Shown here: in pieces, positions 11,771 through 23,899 of the stretch
How positions within the stretch are numbered: position 1 is the first letter of the stretch
How the letters are laid out: each line of letters starts with the position of its first letter
Source: Cenococcum geophilum 1.58
Lineage: Eukaryota > Ascomycota > Dothideomycetes > Gloniales > Gloniaceae
Length of the DNA stretch: 64,000 nucleotides
NCBI GenBank assembly: GCA_001692895.1
Contig: KV748196.1
Span: 1,736,001 to 1,800,000, forward strand
Direction of reading: 5' to 3'
The notes under the pieces: generated by a model
Databases searched by the model: none
The model's input: only the letters and a program-made list of their open reading frames with translations
What the model was told of the DNA's origin: nothing
Made by a program: the position numbers and the translations under genes

Positions 11771-13139
11771 TAAGCAATAAAGGTTAGGGATAGCTTAAAG
11801 CCGCTGTAAGACGAACGCAACTGCATAAAGCGGGGCAAATACGCATAGCTGGTATGCTTATTGTCAGGAGGTCACCAAAGGAGGTCTCGCGGCCAATTCA
11901 TTAGACGACAATAGTACTTAAATAAGCCAGATACACTTTAAAGTATGCTCTAAGCACTAGAAGAGAGTAGATATATAACAATATATAGATGAAATACTCA
12001 TAGATAAGAACCATCCGAACATAGGCTTAGGTGAAAGTGTTTATTAGCCCTCTGGTTGTTTGGTATTGCTCCCACTATATAATAAAATTGCCTTCTTATG
12101 GACTTTAGGTAAGTCCACCCTAGTTTCCAATAGCTAATAGTATAGGCTTCCCACTAGTACTAATCTACGCTTTTCACTTCTTCTGTTTAAAGGCCTACTT
12201 TAGAAAATAACGGCAAATTGCATTTTCCTTTTCGCCGCTGGAATTTTGCTGTCATCCAAATACGTATAGCAAATAGTGCTGCGGTATATTTAAATTGTAT
12301 TCTACGGCGCTCTTAATTACCGCGCTCGGGACATTAGAGAAGTTTTTAGGGATTGTTGCAATAGCAGATAATAAGCCGTATAATTGAAATGTCGTAGCTT
12401 GCTGTAAAGTATAAATACAAAGCGTTTAGGGTTAGGGAAGAAGACCTTACCTAGTACGACTTAATTATTACTGCCAACACCTCCTAGTCGCTCTTAAAGT
12501 CATAAACCGGAGGAAAAGTCTAAAAATTAGGCTCTCTGGCCGATGTAGTAAAGCAGTAGTTCTAGTAGGTGGGAAGGCTGTTTCTAGTAACAAGAAGCCA
12601 TAATATTGCTACAGCGGCTAATAGTTGGTAGAGAGTATTATAGATAACTCCTTTAACGGGCTGCGCGAAAAGCCTATTTATATTGCGCGAGAGTACTCCG
12701 TATAGCGTTCAGATGTATTAAGGGGCAGTTCAGCTAAGTTACCCTTTTCAAAATATCACGGTAGGTTTTAGGGCATTTTTCGTTATCAATCCCACTCCTC
12801 TATATTAAATGCCCGTAGAAGACTAATTGGGTACGGATAAGCTGTGACTAGCGAGTAGGAAGGCTGCGGATTGAATAGGCGGTGGAGGTGTATACGGTTA
12901 AACGTAAGGTACGGGATGCCTATAGGGTTAGCAGGTGCAGAAAGGTGCGAGCTATATAGCTGCTTACTTTTAATTGCTTTTAGGGTTTAGTATTAACTCT
13001 AGAGGTCTTCTAGTGGTTTATTTATATACTAGTCGGTAAATTGCAGCAGTGATCGCAGTAGTGGATTCTCCTTTTGGTGATCGCCGTCGTTTAGGGGGAT
13101 TAGGGGCATAAACATATTTAACGAACTTTGTATTTCTCT
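11771..13139. other. RIP-like DNA, no gene recognised
   Basis: Stops are frequent in all frames and I identified no supported coding frame. The 3' continuation of repeat B probably occupies the first part. Confidence 0.35.
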
Positions 13140-13760
13140 AAGTAAGAAGAGGGACAGGTTTGCAGCGAGGTATAAAGTTAACCTAGTTTAAGAGTAAAGG
13201 GCGCTACTAAGAGCGCTAATATAGCTATGGCTATATTAGCGTTCTCAGTGGCGTCCTTCGCATAACCTCAAGTACCCCTACAGACACTCTCTTTTGTACC
13301 TGTTTTTATACAGTAGGACGCCACCGCAATGCCCATAAGCCTTCGGCGATTGCAATCCCCTATAAGAGGGGATACCTATTTAAGAGAAAGTATAGAGACC
13401 TTTAACGCCTTAACAAAGATTAATAGGTTACTTTAATAACTACCAAGTTTAGCACGGCTTCACCTCTGCGGCACTAAGCTCTAAGAAAAGGAAAGAAGTG
13501 CTTACTATCTCTTCGCCGGGGAAGCTGGCGTTGGCTTCCGGAGAGGGAAGTTCCTAATCGGATATGTCTAAATTTTAATAGCATCGTAAGGGGAGGATGG
13601 AAACTTAGGGGTATATAGAGAATTATACCCCGGCGGCTGGAGGTGCATATCAACCACAAGTTACCCCATTGCCCCAACGCCTCGCTAATTTTTCCTACCT
13701 TGCATTCTCCTATACTTACAATATTTACCCTATTTCTATAGTATTAGGCCTAATACTACA
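13140..13760 (+). repeat. Dispersed repeat family A, copy 2
   Basis: Colinear with copy 1 (same order of landmarks, about 75-80% alike by eye), and its right end also matches copy 3 around the CCCATTGCCCCAACGCCTCG block (50240-50300 there). It leads directly into a membrane-protein frame, as does copy 3. Confidence 0.75.
13197..13258. repeat. Imperfect palindrome of family A
   Basis: Centred between 13227 and 13228. Arms of about 30 bases carry at least five mismatches (13226/13229, 13213/13242, 13209/13246, 13205/13250, 13201/13254). All are G-T or A-C oppositions, which is what single C-to-T or G-to-A transitions in one arm would give. Confidence 0.9.
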
Positions 13761-14175
13761 TAGATCCTACTTTTGTCCTTGCTGGTATTACAGTTCTGAT
13801 TTCCGTGCCCGTAGTGATATTCAGCTGTTCTGCCACTACTTAAAATATCTATTTTACGGAGTCTCCGAAGTTCGTTTATTTATAATAGCCGCAGGTTTTT
13901 CTTATTACTGGTTATATGGGTTGTTTCTTTACTGTCATTATAGTAGGTGTATTTATATTATTAAATTGGGTAAGGCCTAAGGAGTGGGCCTATTATGGCT
14001 TTACAAAGGCTAGCTTAACACTGTTATTATATAGCATACCAGTTCTTAGTCTACTTTTTCTATCGTTATTAATTTGCGAGCTAAGCCTATAAAACTACTA
14101 GGATCTAAGATACCAGCCCTTCTCGCGTGCAAAGCGTCTAGGTGGGGTAACGTGTCTCCGTAAACCCGGATTACC
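13751..14175 (+). pseudogene. Degenerate multi-span membrane protein
   Basis: Plus-strand frame reading YYIDPTFVLAGITVLISVPV, then a second span ITGYMGCFFTVIIVGVFILL, the loop NWVRPKEWAYYGFTKAS, a third span LTLLLYSIPVLSLLFLSLL and a basic tail (RYQPFSRAKRLGGVTCLRKP). Stops number about six. The loop and span order suggest a polytopic membrane protein; I cannot name the family. It sits immediately downstream of repeat A copy 2, in the same arrangement as the membrane protein at 50292-50900. Confidence 0.55.
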
Positions 14176-14767
14176 AAACGTAGTGTGTTAACCGTAATAA
14201 GTATATAAGCCCGCCTCTGCATCCTTGCATTCCCTATAAGGAGCTATAATATTTACCGATTGTAGCTTTTCTAGAATGCGTAGATCGGACGGGGGTGTTA
14301 GATGTCTTAGTAGAATAGTAGCTTACTTTTAATATGTACGAAAAGGGGAAGGGTTAGCCGGCTTAGCCTATAATTACACTTGCCGTCAGATAGGGTTGAA
14401 TTTAGATATAATAGAGAGTTCCTCGACCTTAGATTTATTCTGTTAGGTTAAGTAACACTCCATTAGCTCCAACAGAAAATGAAAACTGCTCTTCCTTTTC
14501 AATAGCCTCCTAGCCTTTATGCCTCTAATAGGATGCCTTTAGAATCCTCTCTAACGTACATTGCTTCTGCGGGGGCTCCTAAGGACTCAGGCACGCTATA
14601 AGCCTTACCGGGCCCTACTGATGCGGAATAGTCGTTAATGTTTTCTTTTATTGACTAGTACGGCAATTATTTCCTTTGTCCAATCATCTTGTGCCTTATA
14701 TATAAGGTATGACTAGCTAAACATTTCTGGTGCTTACGTTTACTATATTTAGACGCTGCAAAATACC

Positions 14768-15168
14768 ATGTTAAAAGGGTTTAAAAATCCACGAACTTAT
14801 AATGCCATTCTGAATTACGAATTCTATTTAGAGGATAGGAAGGGAAGGATCATTCCGCCAGACGCTTGGGGACCATTTACGATAAGGTGTATGGAGAAAA
14901 GGAAGTTGGGTAAGGTCATAAGAATCGTAGTATCGCCCCTATTTTTCACCCTTGTGGTTAATAATACTCTATTACAGGTTATGTTACCTATAAACTTATA
15001 CTGCCCTATTAAGGTATGTTGACTCAAACTCGGCACGAGAGCTATATCTTACCACTATTCTAGGGCATACGCAGGGCTATTCTCTACGCCTTATACTGGC
15101 TCCGCAGGGACACGGACACGAACACGATTAGGGCCGTAGAACAAGATCGGTACTAGCTTAAGGATTAA
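14768..15168 (+). pseudogene. Degenerate two-exon small protein
   Basis: Exon 1 is 14768-14909 (start MLKGFKNPRTYNAILNYEF). The intron is 14910-14977 (GTAAGG ... TTACAG, 68 nt). Exon 2 is 14978-15168. Splicing keeps phase and gives a 110-residue product with only three internal stops (in exon 2, at Gln- or Trp-like sites). Other readable parts are PPDAWGPFTIRCMEKRKLG across the junction and ILYALYWLRRDTDTN near the end. Unspliced, the intron would run in frame for a while, which makes exon 1 look longer than it is. Family not recognised. Confidence 0.55.
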
Positions 15169-15417
15169 TAAGGTGCACTCGTTCTCCTAGTATGCTTTAA
15201 CTACCTAAGTGGCATAATGGTCAAGTTGATCACATCTAATTCGTGTAATTCTGCGTCTCCTACTCTACTTCCTACTCTACCTCCTACGCCAGCTCCATCT
15301 TAAGCTTCCTCTCCTACTCCGCACTATCCGCCTTCAATCGTTACTTAAACAGAGATACCAGTTATTGTTATTAATTAAGAATTATTGCCTAGGATTGGTG
15401 GTTATAGCAGTAGATAT

Positions 15418-17745
15418 ATGTCAATTGTGACGGTCGCCAAAGCTACATCCAAATACTTGGGCGGGGGTCATTATGTATAGAAAGAAGAGGCAAAGACTCT
15501 CCTTAATCGAGCAAAGAATGCTACCAGGTATTATATTAATAGAATAGATAATACTAATCGAGGCAGCTATAAACCAGGAACTATATAACAGCTTTAGTTA
15601 GTAATTAACCTCTTAAAATAGGTTAAGTGCTAGGGATTACGCGGTAAACTGTTAACCTTTACTTTACCTAGAAATGGCTTAGACTATTATACGATTAGTA
15701 TCCTTTTAGAGGAACTAATAAATAACCTTTTTATTATAGATTGTTAGATTCCTTAAGGGGAGTGGCATTAGGGGTCGGATCTATTAAAGTTCCTCATAGG
15801 AGAAGATGGGAAGATAGCCTTAGAGGAAGACGGGGAGTTAGTCTCAGAGGAAGACAGGGAGTTAGTCTTAGAGAAAGACGGGGAGTTAATTTTAAAGGAT
15901 AATCTTAGATAATCTTAGATTTTTAATGCGTATTATTTTACTCCTATTAGAGGTAGAGGAAGACGTGCCCTAAAATAGGTAGTGCGGAGGACGTTCAAGG
16001 AGGCTGTAAAGTTTGGGCACACTAATATACCTAAGGCTAGGCAGCTCCTCATTATACCTATAAAGACTAATCGCTAAATCTAATCTACTTTATTAAAATT
16101 CCTAGCCATAACCGTAGATGCGATTACGGGACTGTTATAGCAGTTATAGAGTGCGGTAATTGCTAGGAAGATTAGGGTATATCAGTCGGGACAAGTAAGA
16201 ATAAAAGGAGACATAAAGGAGACGTGTATAACCTAACGCATCCTACACCGAAGCATTAGCTACTCCGCTAGCAAACCATTCCACACTTATAATAACTTAT
16301 AGTTAATAAGGTCACACTAATAACTATTCTTAAGTTTATAGTCTGTTACCTTACCCCTCCAAAGTCCAACTATTTTACAACCTAAAAGGAAGAATGGTAC
16401 GTCCAGCAGTTAAAGTAGTAGTTTAAGCATAAACTAACATTCCATTATAAAGGCGCAGGCCATAGCATCTAAAGACAGTCTCTTAAATACTAATCACAAA
16501 CAGTTCTCTTACTAGCTCTTCAAGTGTCAACTAGGGGAAATATATAACCTTTTAATAGGGATACTAAATGAAAAGAACCCCCAAGAGGCGCAGGGCCTTA
16601 TAACAAGTCTTTTAAAGCTTATTCGGTGCACTCGTGGTGAAATCAGTAATAAAACTCCTCTACTTAGGATATAGGTTATAGCGGAAAGCTTTAAAGCACA
16701 TACAGATATTTATAAAGAAGGCTACAACACAGAGGATGCCGGGGGGTTCTTAAGGATCATAGAATGCGCTCTTAAGGTCGCCATAGACAGAACGCTCTAC
16801 TCTAGCAGTGTTCGCCTAGCTACGTTAGATAATCTACAAGATCTGCCACTTGTTTATATAGGAGGGCTCTCCAATTCCCTAGTATTTTAATTACAGCGGC
16901 TAAGCTACAATAAATGCCCCAGGGGCCCCCTAAGATACTTCAAGCTTCAAATTCTTAACGCATTCTTAAACCATAATCCAATTTTTATTTCAGAGGATTT
17001 TTATAATCTAAGTGAACAAGAAGAGTTTCCAAAAACCCTTCCCTAGAGATGCCTCCGCGCAAGAAAGGACGGTAGGGTCATTGTTAGTATCGCAATAGTA
17101 AGCGGCTTAAAAGAAGAGTCCTTATCTAATAGCGATGAAGGTATACGCAAACCTCACTTAATATTAAATAATTCGCTAATAAAGTTAACAGCTTATCTTA
17201 AATACCTTAAAGAAGACGTTTAAAGCCTAAGTAAAGACAGAGATATAGGGGCGCTTAAGTTATACCGTATGTAAACCAAAGCTGTAAAATCCGAGTATGT
17301 GTTATATAGAAGTCCAATACTTTTAACTAACTCAGTATAGGTACTTTAAAGGGAGTAAATTTAAAGTTAATACACTTGCCGTACTCAGGACTTATTAGGC
17401 CCGCGGTCATAGGACATTACTACTAGATATATACGTAAAGCGGGCTAAGTCTTATTCTGGCAGCATAACTAGATCATTTATACCTTAGAGCAAAAATATT
17501 GCTAGGAGGGCTGGGTTTAATATTAAGGATTGCCCTATAAAATATGGAGATTTGTCTTTTATTATAGCTCTTAGCGTTCGTCTAGATAATCGCGATACGG
17601 CAAATATAGGGGGCCTAGCGCAGGGTAGATCTTATTTTTATTAAGCGCTAATATATATAAAACAATAAGTAGGCGTAAAAATTGTTGTAAATTAACTAGC
17701 TCTACTTATCCCCTATATTCAAATTCGCTGCTGTTTTTAATTTAA
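15418..17745 (+). pseudogene. Degenerate 776-codon protein, single frame
   Basis: The frame is unbroken by indels for 776 codons, from ATG 15418 (MSIVTVAKATSKYLGGGHYV) to TAA 17743. Several dozen TAA/TAG codons replace Gln or Trp. Landmarks in order: an N-terminal helical region (EEAKTLLNRAKNATRYYINR); four acidic 8-residue repeats at 15802-15897 (EDGELVLE-like); a Ser/Gln-rich linker near 16400; a helical core (LGEIYNLLIGILNEKNPQEA, GFLRIIECALKVAIDRTLYS, LQDLPLVYIGGLSNSLVF); and a C-terminal part with GLPYKIWRFVFYYSS. I do not recognise the family. Length and lack of frameshifts make it the best-preserved large unknown in the window. Confidence 0.7.
15802..15897 (+). repeat. 24-bp tandem repeat, four units, in frame
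   Basis: Four consecutive 24-bp units encode the octapeptide E-D-G-E-L-V-L-E with substitutions. They lie inside the 776-codon pseudogene and keep its frame. Confidence 0.85.
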
Positions 17746-17756
17746 TAAATTACGGT

Positions 17757-18083
17757 AATGTGAGCTTGGAATCCCTAGTAACTTTATATTTTCCAATAGT
17801 GTATACTAAACTGCAAAGGGTACCGCGCGGCAGTATTATCCCAGAAGAATAACTACAAAGTAGTATAATCGTCTCTGGGTTGTCCAGTATTATACATTAT
17901 CGCTTTCCCGAGTTTCCAGCCGGAGATAGTGGCCGCTTTAAGGTAGATATTGAAGTTTTAGATACGGTAGTTAAGGAAAGGCTAGATATTCATGCGCCGT
18001 TTAGTAAGTAGGAGAATAGGTTAGAAGATAATGAAAGCAATAAACCGCTTCGTTACCTAAAGGTATTAGCATAAGTCTTTTAA
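17757..18083 (+). pseudogene. Degenerate unrecognised protein fragment
   Basis: Plus-strand frame, different from the preceding gene: NVSLESLVTLYFPIVYTKLQ, RVPRGSIIPEE, IIVSGLSSIIHYRFPEFPAG, DSGRFKVDIEVLDTVVKERL. Only a few stops occur before TAA at 18072. It begins 12 bases after the previous gene's last codon, so it may be a continuation displaced by an intron or frameshift. Confidence 0.45.
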
Positions 18084-20584
18084 ATGTTTTGTATAGTGCT
18101 TACTTTACTCCATATATAATAAAGCCAAGTCGCAATAAGAAGTGTTATTATTTGGATTTTTAAGAAACGGACAAATCTAGTTGCTTAAGGGCATAACATA
18201 TAGGCTAAGCGTTGTAAAGGGGTACTTATCCTGTTTCTAAAGTTAGAACAACTTAGCGTGTTTAATTATCTAGGTATTTAACATATGCCTACGTTCTAAG
18301 CTCTAAATCGTACCGTCTCCTTTAGTCACCTTTAGAGCCAGGCCGTAATCTACTTTTAGAGCAATAAAAGGAGGTACATAGGCTCTTTAATAGGGAGACT
18401 TGCTAAACGGAAACTAGGAGAGATAGTTCAAAGACGAAAGCTTAAAGGTATACAATTAATGGCGGAAATTAAAGCCTAGGCAGATACTAAGACGCAGATG
18501 TAAGGAGTATGGAACATAATATAGGAGGGAACATAATGGTTTAAATAGAGACAATGCCCCTATCAAATTTTCAGCTACGGAGCCCCCCTTTAGCGTCTCA
18601 CAGCCACCGGTATAAGTTTAGCTAACACTAATACACCCACTTCTCTTACTCCGCCTCATAAACAGGGAATCTTGGTTCATACTATACAGGGACTAAAAAA
18701 ATAACGGGCTAGTAAAAGGGCTAATACAGGTACCGTCCAACCAATTATAAGGGGAAGTCCGTTCTACAAGTAATAATCCCAAACAATAGACTTCCAGACA
18801 TTTCAGCTAGATAAATGCTTTAGATCCTCCGTGGTCTAAGAGGTGGACAGTAGATCCGATACTACTCTCATATGCCAATCTTCTTGTTATAACAGGGAGG
18901 GTAAACACGGCGCTATAGATACAAGATCTATTTAAATGCCGCAAGGGACAGAGCTAGTAGGTCGACGACTGCCTATAGCGCCCGCCATCCGTCCAGGGAC
19001 AATTTCCGTTGAGTTTGGCAAAACATAACCCATTAGGACGTATGCGAAAGAACGAGGCAGACTTTAATGGGTTGCTAAGGCTGGCTAGGAGATCGGTCAA
19101 CGGCAGCCAACACAGCTATCGAACTCTGTGCGAGCAGCAAGGTAGCGGCAGCCTACGCTCCTTTTACGCATGTGCTGGTCAAAATAGAGGCGCATTAATT
19201 ATCAAGCTGGAAATATTAGTACTGTATAGCCACATTATTAATATAGCCGCTAAGACTGGCTATCTTTCGTAGCTCTAGCGCCGAATTTGTGCTCTAGCTT
19301 CTGTATAGCTTAGTTTCTAGCCCTCCCCAGAGTAACTAAAGCTAATGCCGAAAAGTCAGGCCTAATAGCAAAACCCTAATTCTAGAAGAGCATAATAATA
19401 ACTAAGGCGCGTATTTAACCAAAATGGTTAAGAGCAATAAAGGTAAAGCTAGAGCAAAACGTATAGAGAAAATTTAGAGGAGAGGGGCCGTAGGAGTAGG
19501 AGAGAAGGGATTATTCGAGAGACCGCTATGCGCCTACAAGTATTATTAGTATAAAATCTTAAAGTGGTAGTTAGGGTAGTAAATGTCATTAATTAGCTTT
19601 ATAAAGCAATGCGGCCAGGGAAGAGATAAGGGAAAGTTTAGGGGGGAGACGGCGGTAGCGGGAAGCGCGATGGAGCTTGGGGTGTTAATGTTAGGTCGAA
19701 AGACAAGGGCGCGCCAAACCGTAAAAGGGCAGTTTACGCAATGCGCAACTACGACGATTAGCCAAGCCGTATAACACTCTTATACCTCAAATAGATTATT
19801 AGGACTAAATGCTGCCACTAAGGCATTCTCTTAAGGTAAAAGCAATAGTCGCTAATACAAGTACAACCTATCTACTATTTATTCGCTAAAGCAATTTAAA
19901 GACTAACTCCTAGCGTCCTATAATCCAATAGGAATAATAGCTGCTCAAATACCTACTATTTACCAAAACTTACCGCTTGTCTTTTAACAGACTGTTATAG
20001 CATTTAATAAGACTTACAGCAACCTAGACTTTTGGGTTAGATAGTTCATATTACGCTAGGAGGATATATTATACCTTATCTCCCTTAAGATGCATTCTAA
20101 ACATAACCTTAACTAATGGTTTTATGGCGTCCTCTATTATTTTAACCCTTTACTTTAGGGTTTTACCTCGTTTCTATAGTTGCCACTCTATTAACCAAAT
20201 TAAAAAAATAGTTCGGAGGGTATATATACCCGTAAAGCTGCAAGCTCCGCCTCTATACTCTCTAGTTTCTCCACCCTTTACTATAAGGCTACCCTTTCCT
20301 TCTGCGGTTACCGCTTATTAAATAAGGAAAACACTTTATAGGGGTATATATACCCTTTCAACCGCTAACTCATCCTCCAGACTTTCCATATATAGAGTGG
20401 GAGCATATAACTCTTAATCTTGATTTTTAGAAGTTTAACTAGATGCCTTACTATTCCCACTAACGTTAGGGTATAAGAAGTTCCGCGTAATCAAGCCGTT
20501 AATAGATATATCCCATAACGAATAAGTTAGGGGGTCGCTTAGAGGATTTAGGGGGGCAAGGAGATATTAAAATACTTGCTAATA
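18084..20584. other. Mixed RIP-like DNA with weak coding traces
   Basis: Around 18600-18800 a plus-strand run reads SLANTNTPTSLTPPHKQG and VQPIIRGSPFYK, suggesting a fragment of an unknown gene. At 19010-19270 the sequence is visibly less TpA-rich, with normal CpA and TpG, and is open on the plus strand for 87 codons. At 19583-19774 there is another 63-codon open stretch. None has a recognisable domain. I would not call any of them a gene without similarity searches. Confidence 0.35.
20218..20355. repeat. Two copies of a 14-bp palindrome
   Basis: GGGTATATATACCC occurs at 20218-20231 and again at 20342-20355, 124 bp apart, each a perfect palindrome. They may be chance products of TpA enrichment or a paired binding site; nothing else supports a function. 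Confidence 0.6.
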
Positions 20585-21205
20585 TTAATAACTGATAACA
20601 TTCTCTACATCGGTAACATACGTAGGTGCATTACTATCATTAGAAGATGGTTGGAAAGCCATTCTGTAAATCAAAAGGTTGATAAAATTGCTAAGAGCTA
20701 GTTGGGTACCGAGCGTGGCGTTATATATTCGGTAGCTGCCCCTTAAGTATTTAATTGTTTAATAAGAGCTTCCCTTATAATATTTTTATAAATAAGTAAT
20801 ACAGGTCATTAGACAAATGTTATAAACCCCTAGCATAGGAGCAACGATATAAACAGCTAAAAAACGTCTAGCAATATAAAATAGTGTGATTAACGGGCGT
20901 CGCTTAGTGTTAGGTAATAGTACACAATCACCGATTCTCCCTTAATGTCCTACTCTGCGCCACCACGTCTGATATGCGGTAGAGGTACTTCATAAAGTAT
21001 AGAAAAGCTTTGGCAGGGGGCCGGCGTCAATATAATATAGGTTAGATAAAGTCTGCGCTTATAAACAGGGGATAATCTTAGCTATAAGGGATCTAGCTAA
21101 TCTGGCCCAGCTCGTGCAATCCTAGCCTATACGCGGCATAGTCGTGGTCCGCGACTACCTAAGAGAAAACCCTCACCAGCTTGGAGGAGCTAACCCTTAT
21201 AAGGC
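20585..21205 (-). pseudogene. Degenerate protein with a hydrophobic middle
   Basis: Minus-strand frame ending at TAA 20585. From N to C it reads CTSWARLARSLIAKIIPCL, LSNLYYIDAGPLPKLFYTL, TAYQTWWRRVGH, DCVLLPNTKRRPLITLFY, a hydrophobic stretch (AVYIVAPMLGVYNICLMTCI), then GSYRIYNATLGTQLALSNF and SNDSNAPTYVTDVENVIS. Only two stops occur in the last 120 codons. A second minus frame is also fairly open but has far more stops. No family recognised; one or two membrane spans are possible. Confidence 0.5.
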
Positions 21206-21260
21206 CCGTCAAACAAGCTTCGGAAACTAAATTATAAAGCTTACCGTGCTTATTATCTCG

Positions 21261-21360
21261 GGTAGAGGGGTAGGTAAGGCGAGTGAGGTAGATAAGGTAG
21301 ATAAGGTGGGTGAGGCAGGTAAGTAGGTAAGTGGGTAAGTAGGTAAGTAAGCGAGGTGGT
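21261..21360 (+). repeat. GGTAAGT/GGTAGATAA minisatellite
   Basis: Irregular tandem of 8-10 bp units (GGTAAGTA, GGTGGGTGA, GGTAGATAA). Related in style to the GGTGGATTA tracts elsewhere in the window. Confidence 0.65.
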
Positions 21361-21457
21361 TATAGCCATTCCTATTTTATTAGCTTGTTAATAATATAGA
21401 GATCCTTAGGGATTCTGCTACAAGAATATACCTAAAAGTATATACATTAGCCCGAAA

Positions 21458-22241
21458 ATGGTTAACTACCTAGATCCAATTTTTACTACATTCTATAGGT
21501 AAGTTTACAGCTATAGAATTTAATATAAAGAAAGACTTACTTGCGACTAGGAGCTATAACTTTGACATTATTACTATCTATACCGGTGGCGCAGGCGACG
21601 ACAATATAAAATTATATGCCCCGCGTACGCTTCTATGTAGTATTAGCAATCGCTTTCTTAACGAGCTGACTAGAAGCCCCAAAAAGCTTAAAATAAGTGA
21701 CTTAAATTATAAGAACTACCCTTTATACCTTTTAGTTGCTTTCTTTAACTGGATTTTTTACAGCGAACTGTATCTAGGCGAGAGATATATCTATAATAAC
21801 TATATAGGCTATATTGTATATATCTATAAGTTTGCAAGGGAGGATATTGCCTGTTTAGGACTATGAGACTATGCACTAAGGACCTTGGTTGGGTTTGGGG
21901 AATATATCGAAAATGTTAAAAGTTTGTTAGTGACCGCATTCTATACCTTTTTCCCCCTAGATTCCGGAGATACGGTGTTAGATTTTCTTAATAAATCTCC
22001 ACTTTTTGGAATTATAGCAATGATCACCACCTACTATCTTCTAGAACTCAATCCCGACGCTATAAAAGCTAACGTGTCGGAACTCAATATTGAATTTGCA
22101 GCTCTAGAAGGTGAATATATAGGTGAGTTCCTATTTATAAATAGTCCTATTAAGATTTGGTCTAGCTTCTACAAGGTAGTTGCTAGAGAGATAAGCAAGA
22201 TAGGGGTTTTATCAAAATACCCCGGGTTTAAAGGAAGCTAA
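21458..22241 (+). pseudogene. Degenerate BTB/POZ-like domain protein
   Basis: The N-terminus reads MVNYLDPIFTTFYR at 21458; the rest continues in another frame from about 21531 (unresolved intron or frameshift): LLATRSYNFDIITIYTGG, then IKLYAPRTLLCSISNRFLNE. The order small-acidic-D-I-x-I, a beta strand, 'L-C-S-x-S-x-x-F' and then a strand-rich block (KLKISDLNYKNYPLYLLVAF, FYSELYLGERYIYNNYIGYI) fits the fungal BTB/POZ fold, a protein-interaction domain that often links substrates to Cul3. One internal TGA (21864) interrupts the main frame, followed by 118 open codons to TAA at 22239. It carries far fewer stops than its neighbours. BTB assignment is by pattern, moderately sure. Confidence 0.55.
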
Positions 22242-23899
22242 AGGTACCTTAAGTACGAAACTTAAAGGCAAGCTGGATTAATTTAGTGTTGTTAGCGTCT
22301 AGCCTAGTTCTAGCAAATCACGATTACAGCTAATACACCTCCTATGCGGCTGTGCTTAATAATAGAGATACTTACTTTAAATCGCACGGATTAAATTTAG
22401 TGGATATAGAATATTTATATCTTAGCATTTAACACGTTAGAGATAATTAAGTAATACGCGGTAAACAGGCAGAGTCTAGCATACTATAGACTAGTAAGTA
22501 TGGTGTGATTAAACGTCACGTTAATTAAGAGTGTCTCTATGAAAATTTTATAGCCCTAGACTAGAGTAAAATAGCCATTTACTGTATCATATACAGCCGC
22601 CATTGACGCCTCTTAACTTGTGAGCTAAGTGCTACTTCTATTTATCTACAATATTAATATCTATACAGGAGGTGTAGAACTGCTTAAGTTAGCTTAAAAC
22701 TAAATAGGCCTATAAATCTTACCTAAACCGCGTTAGTATGTAGTCTATATTAACCTGAGAAATCCTAAAGCCAATATACTCTGTATACGCTCCTAACTTG
22801 AACATTATAAGGTATTCTAAATAAACACTAGCAAGGCCTGTTACTGCCATTGCTGCTATATATTCCTTTATTAAATAGGCTAATATTTAACACTCCGCGC
22901 TTTTAGTAAGTAATTTAATAGAAAGGAGGAATTCTTACCTCTCCCTCTTAGTAATACGTTTGGTTTCCCTTAATTTGCTTTCTATATTTGCACCTCATTT
23001 TATAAGATGGTGTCCTGCCTACTAGGACTACCGTCCATACTTCTAGGCCAGTAACTTCTAAACTAGTATATGTTGCCTATAATGCTATCCTGTACTTTCA
23101 GAGCAGATATTACACCGTTCTCTTAATAGTAAGCATTAATAGAAGAGCCAGGGGCAGCCTAAAGTCTTAGATACCCTTCTATCTGGCACTACTATTCTTA
23201 AAATACACTATAGAAGGATTCTGAAGAGTTAAGACTAAGTATAGTATAAAACTCTTAAATGCCAGCTACTCTAGAATTAGCCTGTTAGTTTAAAATATAT
23301 AGAAGAGAGTAGTCTTTGCTATAATTGCGCGTATATCCTATATCCCCTGCAAGATTGCCCTACTTATTCACTTTCAAGATAAAAATAATCTATAAAATAA
23401 AAAGTTAGATATACTTCATAGGTAGGGGCTCTTTTACTTTACCGACGAAGAGCTATAAACTTATATAATATTATAGAGTAAAAAGTAAATAATAGCCTTT
23501 ATTTTAAGGGATTAATTATAACGGTTATCTATAACTAAACTGACATATATAGCTCTCAAAAGAGAGTACCCGTATAAAAGAGGTAGAAGGAATAAATTTA
23601 AGGGTTGGTCGGGTAAACTCTAATAGCGCATCGGCTATGGAGAATTCGGAAGTACAAAATCAATAATAGAATAAGGGATTTCGCTATTAATAATAATGTC
23701 TAATAAAAATAAGTACTCTAAGCCACAGCTAAGGGACCCAGGTGGCCATTAAATTAGTAAGTTAATAGTTGCTAAAAAAGAATATAGCCTCTAGCGTAGC
23801 TAACTTACGCTTTACTTCAGTTTTAAGAAAGATACCTACTAGAAATATGAATCTCTGCCGACTAAATCTTCTCTAATTTTATCTGGTTTTCCTAGGGGA
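22242..23899. other. RIP-like DNA, no gene recognised
   Basis: Very TpA-rich with stops in all frames. I found no protein-like frame of more than about 30 codons that I could defend. Confidence 0.35.

Noticed and set aside
13669..13980. 103-codon plus-strand open frame
   Set aside because: It overlaps the better-supported membrane-protein frame at 13751-14175, and its Tyr/Cys-rich sequence looks like an out-of-frame shadow.
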